DNA of 64,000 bases, from NCBI GenBank assembly GCA_003864495.1, contig ML133454.1:963149-1027148 (forward strand). The letters are read 5' to 3'. The notes beneath the pieces were generated by a model. That model made no database searches, had not been told where the DNA came from, and worked only from the letters and a program-made list of their open reading frames with translations. The DNA comes from Nemopilema nomurai (lineage: Eukaryota; Cnidaria; Scyphozoa; Rhizostomeae; Rhizostomatidae). Position numbers and translations under genes: made by a program. Shown piece by piece: positions 59,289 through 64,000 of this stretch; the stretch's first letter is position 1; every line of letters starts with the position of its first letter.

Positions 59289-61508
59289 TTAGCAGGATGA
59301 AGTATAACACTAAGGTTTGTGCTTTTTCATCATATGTCATACATTTTTGCTTCTCTCCATAGAAGGGTTCTAATGGTTTGTGATTTAGCTATAAATAGTT
59401 TTCCATTAAGATAGCTACACATTCCATTGATGGACATATTGAAGTTTACAGTGTGGCATATTCCAATTTTTCAGAGAATTTAGTATCGAAAATTGACCTA
59501 GCCCATCAACAGTAGGGTTGCTTATTTATCCAGGCCCATTTTGTTGTACAAGTTGTGTTCGATTGAATTAAAAGGAAAGCTTCAGATTCCAGCATTTCTT
59601 CACCTCACTCCTAATGGTATCATTGCTGAAATTTTCTTTTGATAAGATTTTTTTTCAGTTTTTCGTGTTAGAATGCTAATTTCAAGGGATAATGCCACCC
59701 TCCCTGATTCCAACATGTCTATGCCAACTCTACACCATGGCAACCCAACTCACAGAGAACCGATGTCATTGCTTATAGATGCCATTTTTGTCTACAACCC
59801 TTTTAGAGCCATCCTTTAAAAGGTCTTATTATAGTCAATGTTCCTTTTAGTTGAGAGGTCTGGAGCAACAAGAAACAGTTTTGCTTGATGAGGAGTGAAT
59901 TTTAACAAGATTGTAACATTTATACTGAGTTGGAAGCTGTTAAATTGGTTGCATCATTCTGCTAGTTCAAATTACTGCAGACTCTCACAATGTTATAATC
60001 GTTAATTCCACGATACCCACAAATTTAATTTTAAAAGCCATTTTGGTTTTGTTTGTATGAAAATTTAGTTATGTAAGCCTACAAAATTGCTAGAGAGAAA
60101 CTGGTAATGTTATTAACATAGCACCATATAATGAATTCTTATGGTTTCTCTTAATGCAGAATGGAAGTAAATTTTTCTGTTGGACTTGGCATCTTCATGT
60201 ATTTCAGATCAGCCCTTTCAGGCTGCTTTTCATAACTTAATTGAAAGAAATTGTTATAGCTTAAGTGTTAGAACATAATCTCTGTTCTATTCACTAAGAA
60301 TCATGTTCTCAAATGAGCTCAATTTTGGGAAAAGTGACAAAATTTTGTATTCATCTGATAATTTTGCTAATCACCTTGCCATAATCTTTTTGGTGTATTT
60401 ATTTTATTTGAGCATTATTAAGAAGTTCTAGCGGTGTCAATGATTAACATAGGAGAATAATAATATCAGAATTTGGCATGAGGGAAAACACAAATTTACT
60501 CAACTCAAAATCCTTAGAGAACTTTTAATTTTCAATTGATCATCTCTGGAGCTGAAATGTTGCTTGTTTAAAAAACTGAAGTTGAAAGCAAATTGTTGTC
60601 AGAAAGTCTGAAGTTTTTTCTGAGAGTTTGGTAATTTTAGATACAACAAGGATGCAAGATTGTCCATGCTAGAGTTCACTTGAATTGTGGAACTCTTGCA
60701 ATACTTGTGGTATATTTTATTTTAGTCATTATGGCTTGCATTGCAAATCAGATCTTATCTTTTAAGAAATGCTGCCATGCTATATGTCTGATTTAATCTC
60801 AAGTTTTTAATTGAATTATTGCATGGTGGTTTTGATTTGAGTTGTGGTGTTTGCTTTGCACTGCCCTATCTTTCGTGCGTAGGCTGCTTTCTTGAAAAGA
60901 TACCTGGATTCCATTTTTCTCATCATGCAGCTTTCTTTAGTCATCTATAAGCAATATACTATCTTTGATGAATGAAATGCTGAGCAACATCTTTCCTCCA
61001 CCTTCCTTAAACTCTAGGACTTCTGCATTTATGGCATGTGCTAATGTCATATGATAGACATCAATTTTTTTCGAATTATGAAGACTTTCTCTGCAAAAGT
61101 ATGAACATTTGGCGTTGGGTTTTAGTGTGCTGTTGCAATCAATGTTTTTGATTGTTTATCTCATTCAACCCTTTGCGTCTGGTTTCAAAAAGAATGGTTC
61201 TTGTAAAAGAAGGACACTGGAAACATACAAAAAAGTATAGCAAAAAGTTCTTGACTTTCACAAAAAAGGATGGAAAATACTTGGGAGCTCTTAAAATCCG
61301 TTTATGGTTCACTAATCTTGTTATCTGAATTTGCAATTAAAAAATTTTCATTCACAAACAATGTTTGTAGGAAGAGACAAGAGATTCAATATTACACATT
61401 GAAGCACAAAAATAATTATTCTCTTTGAAAAGCAAAATGAATTTTACCCGCATACGAAACTATTTCATTATTTTAATTTTAATTTCATTATTGATTAGGG
61501 CTGTCGTG
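59289..61508. other. BOLA3 3' region and intergenic
   Basis: The proximal part is presumably 3' UTR. No AATAAA was seen close to the stop. The rest is AT-rich with no recognisable gene or repeat. Confidence 0.4.
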
Positions 61509-61712
61509 TCATTTTTTGCTGTCCTTTCTCTTCTGCTCAGCATTTGATATGTTGTCAGCCAGCTTTCGCTCTTGTCCAGGTTTCATACCACTGGCTGAAT
61601 GTGATTTTGAATCTAAGTTAGCCTCTTTCTTTGACTTTCCCTTTCTTGCCCCGCTTTGAGCATAGGTCCTGTCGTCAGTCTCATATTCTTCGTATCGATC
61701 GTCATCTGCCAT
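61509..61712 (-). CDS. Small hypothetical acidic/basic protein (or exon)
   Basis: A 67-codon frame from a methionine at 61712 (the frame is open upstream to 61823). It starts MADDDRYEEYETDDR and turns Lys/Ser-rich (KGKSKKE, EQKRKDSKK), which looks non-random and intrinsically disordered. No family is recognised. It could be a small gene, a terminal exon of a minus-strand gene, or chance. No convincing poly(A) hexamer follows. Confidence 0.3.
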   Translation of the reverse strand: MADDDRYEEYETDDRTYAQSGARKGKSKKEANLDSKSHSASGMKPGQERKLADNISNAEQKRKDSKK

Positions 61713-61823
61713 TTCTAACAAATGACCCTTGAACTTTTGACGTGATGCAACCCTGGAATTGTCTATACCCTTGTGCCTTTTTGACAAACAAAGTGTCCCT
61801 CCAGTATACTCCTTGATAACCAA

Positions 61824-64000
61824 ATTTTACTGACTCGATTTTAAAGCCAATTTTAGCTCTCTCCTCGTATCTACCTCGTGCTCTTTTCTTTACAGCCTTG
61901 GTGTTTTGACCTTAGGCCAAAGTGAACTAAACGTCATCATAGCCTCGTAACAGGTAACAGGTGCCAGTGAAGTTAACCTCGTGGTCGTTTGAAAGGCGCT
62001 TTTGATGTTCAAGGCGCTTCTCGGGCTCCCCTATACTTCACTAGCTAGCCATAAAATATGTGCAAGAAATGCAATTTAGGTTTTTTGCCTTTATGTAGCT
62101 TTGGACAAAGAATAAATTGTGAATGATTAACGTGTCCAAAGCTAGACAAAAACCCGTGGCCTTTTAAATCTGTAGTTACCTGCTATATGTTGCCTGCAGT
62201 CCTCGCATTATTCATTAGATTGTTTGCAAGGACGGCCTACGTAAGGACCCGTTAGTGTCAAAGGTCATGGCTTTGAAAACGGTAGTGATCTTCTCCATTT
62301 AATTTCCGTGCAAAGTGCAATTTCAATCTTAGGCCTTTGTCCCCAGCCTTCAAATCATATACAGTAATATGGATTACGTTTCTAAAGTATAAACATGCTG
62401 AGAAGAAAAATCTCCCAAATGTCTTAAATCGCCAGCGTGTTGAGGTCAAAATATTTGTTTGAGTTTTGTACATGAATACTGGAATACCTTTCCAAATAAA
62501 CTTTGTAACCATGAGATGCTGAAGATATTAGATTATCTTCTTTAACCAAATTGCAAGTGTTTTGAAATTGTTTTGAAGATGCTTTCGAATTCAGTTGGTG
62601 ATTTTGAGAAAACCATTGAATACAGGGTACAATACTTGAAACGCCATTTGACACTTAATTCCTGTTGGTGAATGGTGTCATTGAGGTAACTAAATAGGCA
62701 CTTTGCACTTTGTTTAGTAAGAGGAGGTCACTTTTAATATTGATTTAACTTTGTGTCTCGTGTCTTATTCTCTTGCTACGATCTTGTGTTCGGGTGAAAA
62801 CAATAGTTTTCACTCGGCGTATTGCTTCATGCAGGGGAACTGTATTGTTCTTGAGAGGGGCTATTCTTAGAGATGTCCCAAGCTCAGTTTGCTTCTTTCT
62901 CTTTTTTAATGTTTTACTTTTAACTTTCGAACTCATTATCATGTGGAGTTTTCAGAAAAGACCTCAGTATGTTTGGGTAGTGTCTGTAGGCCATTATCTT
63001 TTCACCTTAAGTTAGCGAGTCACATCTTTACACCTTGGAGAGGCACATCTGACGCAAAGATGCAAAGTTATGTAAGCTCCTCGAATCAACAAAGTTGAAA
63101 GTTCCCCTTTTAAAAGAATATGCTTTCAGTCTCCAATCTTCGTAATAACAGTATTACATTGTTGGTTAAACATTTGAATTTTGAAATTATACGCGATATG
63201 ATGTTCCTTTAGCCTTGAAGAGGTGGACGGGAAAGAAATGCTTTGCCGCTTAATTTTTCAAAATTGTTCCTTAATACTTCTCTCAAATTCTTTTATATTG
63301 AAAATTTCCTATTATGATTAGCTCAAGAGTTTTTATTACCATAGATTCTATTTGTATGGGATGTGGTTCTATCGCATCAGCTTTTACCGTTGCCTAAGCG
63401 TTCTTTTAGCCAAGTAGAAAATGCCTGCAGACTTCCAACCTAAGAACGGTCTAGTACTGTTAATGCACCTTTTGTTAGCCAAGCAAGGAAAGAATTCGTG
63501 AGCTCTTGCTGAAAGCAGACACAATTGACAAGAGGTTTTATTATATCTATGCGTATACCTTCATTTAAAGTGATCATAAACTAAATTTTTGTTAGTGAAA
63601 TCCGTTTAAGAAAGAAGGATTAATTTGTTGTCTTACAGAGCAACATGTCAAATTTGCAACCAAAAATAGGCAACACAACCTATTCTTTTGAATCCACCTG
63701 CCCTTGAATACATCGCTGCGAACAATCAAAGGCATTCTTTGCACATATAGCAAAAACAAATCCCTGCTTTATCGCTCATCTCTCTTATTGTTCTTCAAGC
63801 CTTCATTTGAAAAAAAATTTCATTTTTGATGCTTATTGTGAATCGTTTGATGGAATTGATGTTTGCCACCCGTCTCGTTTGTGTAAAAGAGATGAATGCA
63901 CTTGTTTATTGCGAAAACATGCAAAGTTTTGTGCGCGCAGTGCACTAGAGAACTCAGTGGTGAACACAGCGAAGTTTTATGTTGACGAGATCATCACAAG
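61824..64000. other. Right-edge intergenic
   Basis: No gene recognised. A 20-bp perfect palindrome (gtgaaaacaatagttttcac) is at 62797-62816, and short frames on both strands read through it. The final kilobase is AT-rich with no clear signal. Confidence 0.4.

Noticed and set aside
61713..61823. N-terminal 37-codon extension of the small minus-strand frame at 61509
   Set aside because: Composition changes sharply at the MADDD methionine and no similarity supports the upstream part.

Overview
The window looks like nuclear DNA of an animal, most likely an anthozoan cnidarian such as a stony coral or sea anemone. The evidence is AT-rich sequence, genes split by GT-AG introns with large AT-rich intron space, metazoan-type proteins (copine, cytosolic sulfotransferases, GPAA1, BOLA3), polyadenylation signals, and dense cut-and-paste transposon debris. 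The assignment to Cnidaria is inference from gene content and repeat style; no single marker proves it.

Layout. 1-950 is the edge of a roughly 108-bp tandem array. 2886-4933 and 9914-11464 are two tandem paralogues for secreted proteins with a signal peptide, a PAN/apple domain, an eight-cysteine module and a ricin-B-like half. Each has three exons, with identical sizes for exons 1 and 2 and identical splice phases. Between them lie a hAT-type element carrying a TTC microsatellite and a 30-bp minisatellite. 14594-16336 is an intronless copine. Two intronless cytosolic sulfotransferase genes (19786-20766 and 24700-25677, both minus strand) are near-identical over their last ~380 bp and diverged in the rest. 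A hAT-type element with a perfect 8-bp target duplication sits about 100 bp upstream of the second one.

30535-49236 is GPAA1 (GPI transamidase subunit), reconstructed as ten coding exons giving 606 codons in frame. Its introns hold a 350-codon intronless reading frame on the opposite strand (38411-39463), several MITEs and a minisatellite that seems to have captured the 5' splice site of coding exon 7. 51186-59288 is BOLA3 (mitochondrial Fe-S factor) in four exons, with a presequence on its own first exon. Its introns carry a hAT MITE, a tRNA-derived SINE and a Penelope-like GIY-YIG fragment. 59289-64000 has only one weak reading frame.

The genes are unrelated housekeeping and lineage-expanded genes and are not arranged in a pathway. 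The least familiar protein-level item is the PAN / eight-cysteine / trefoil-like pair. The strongest DNA-level items are the sulfotransferase conversion tract, the nested antisense gene, the splice-donor minisatellite and the set of elements with readable target-site duplications. Exon borders were assigned by eye from splice motifs, phase and family similarity; no search was run.
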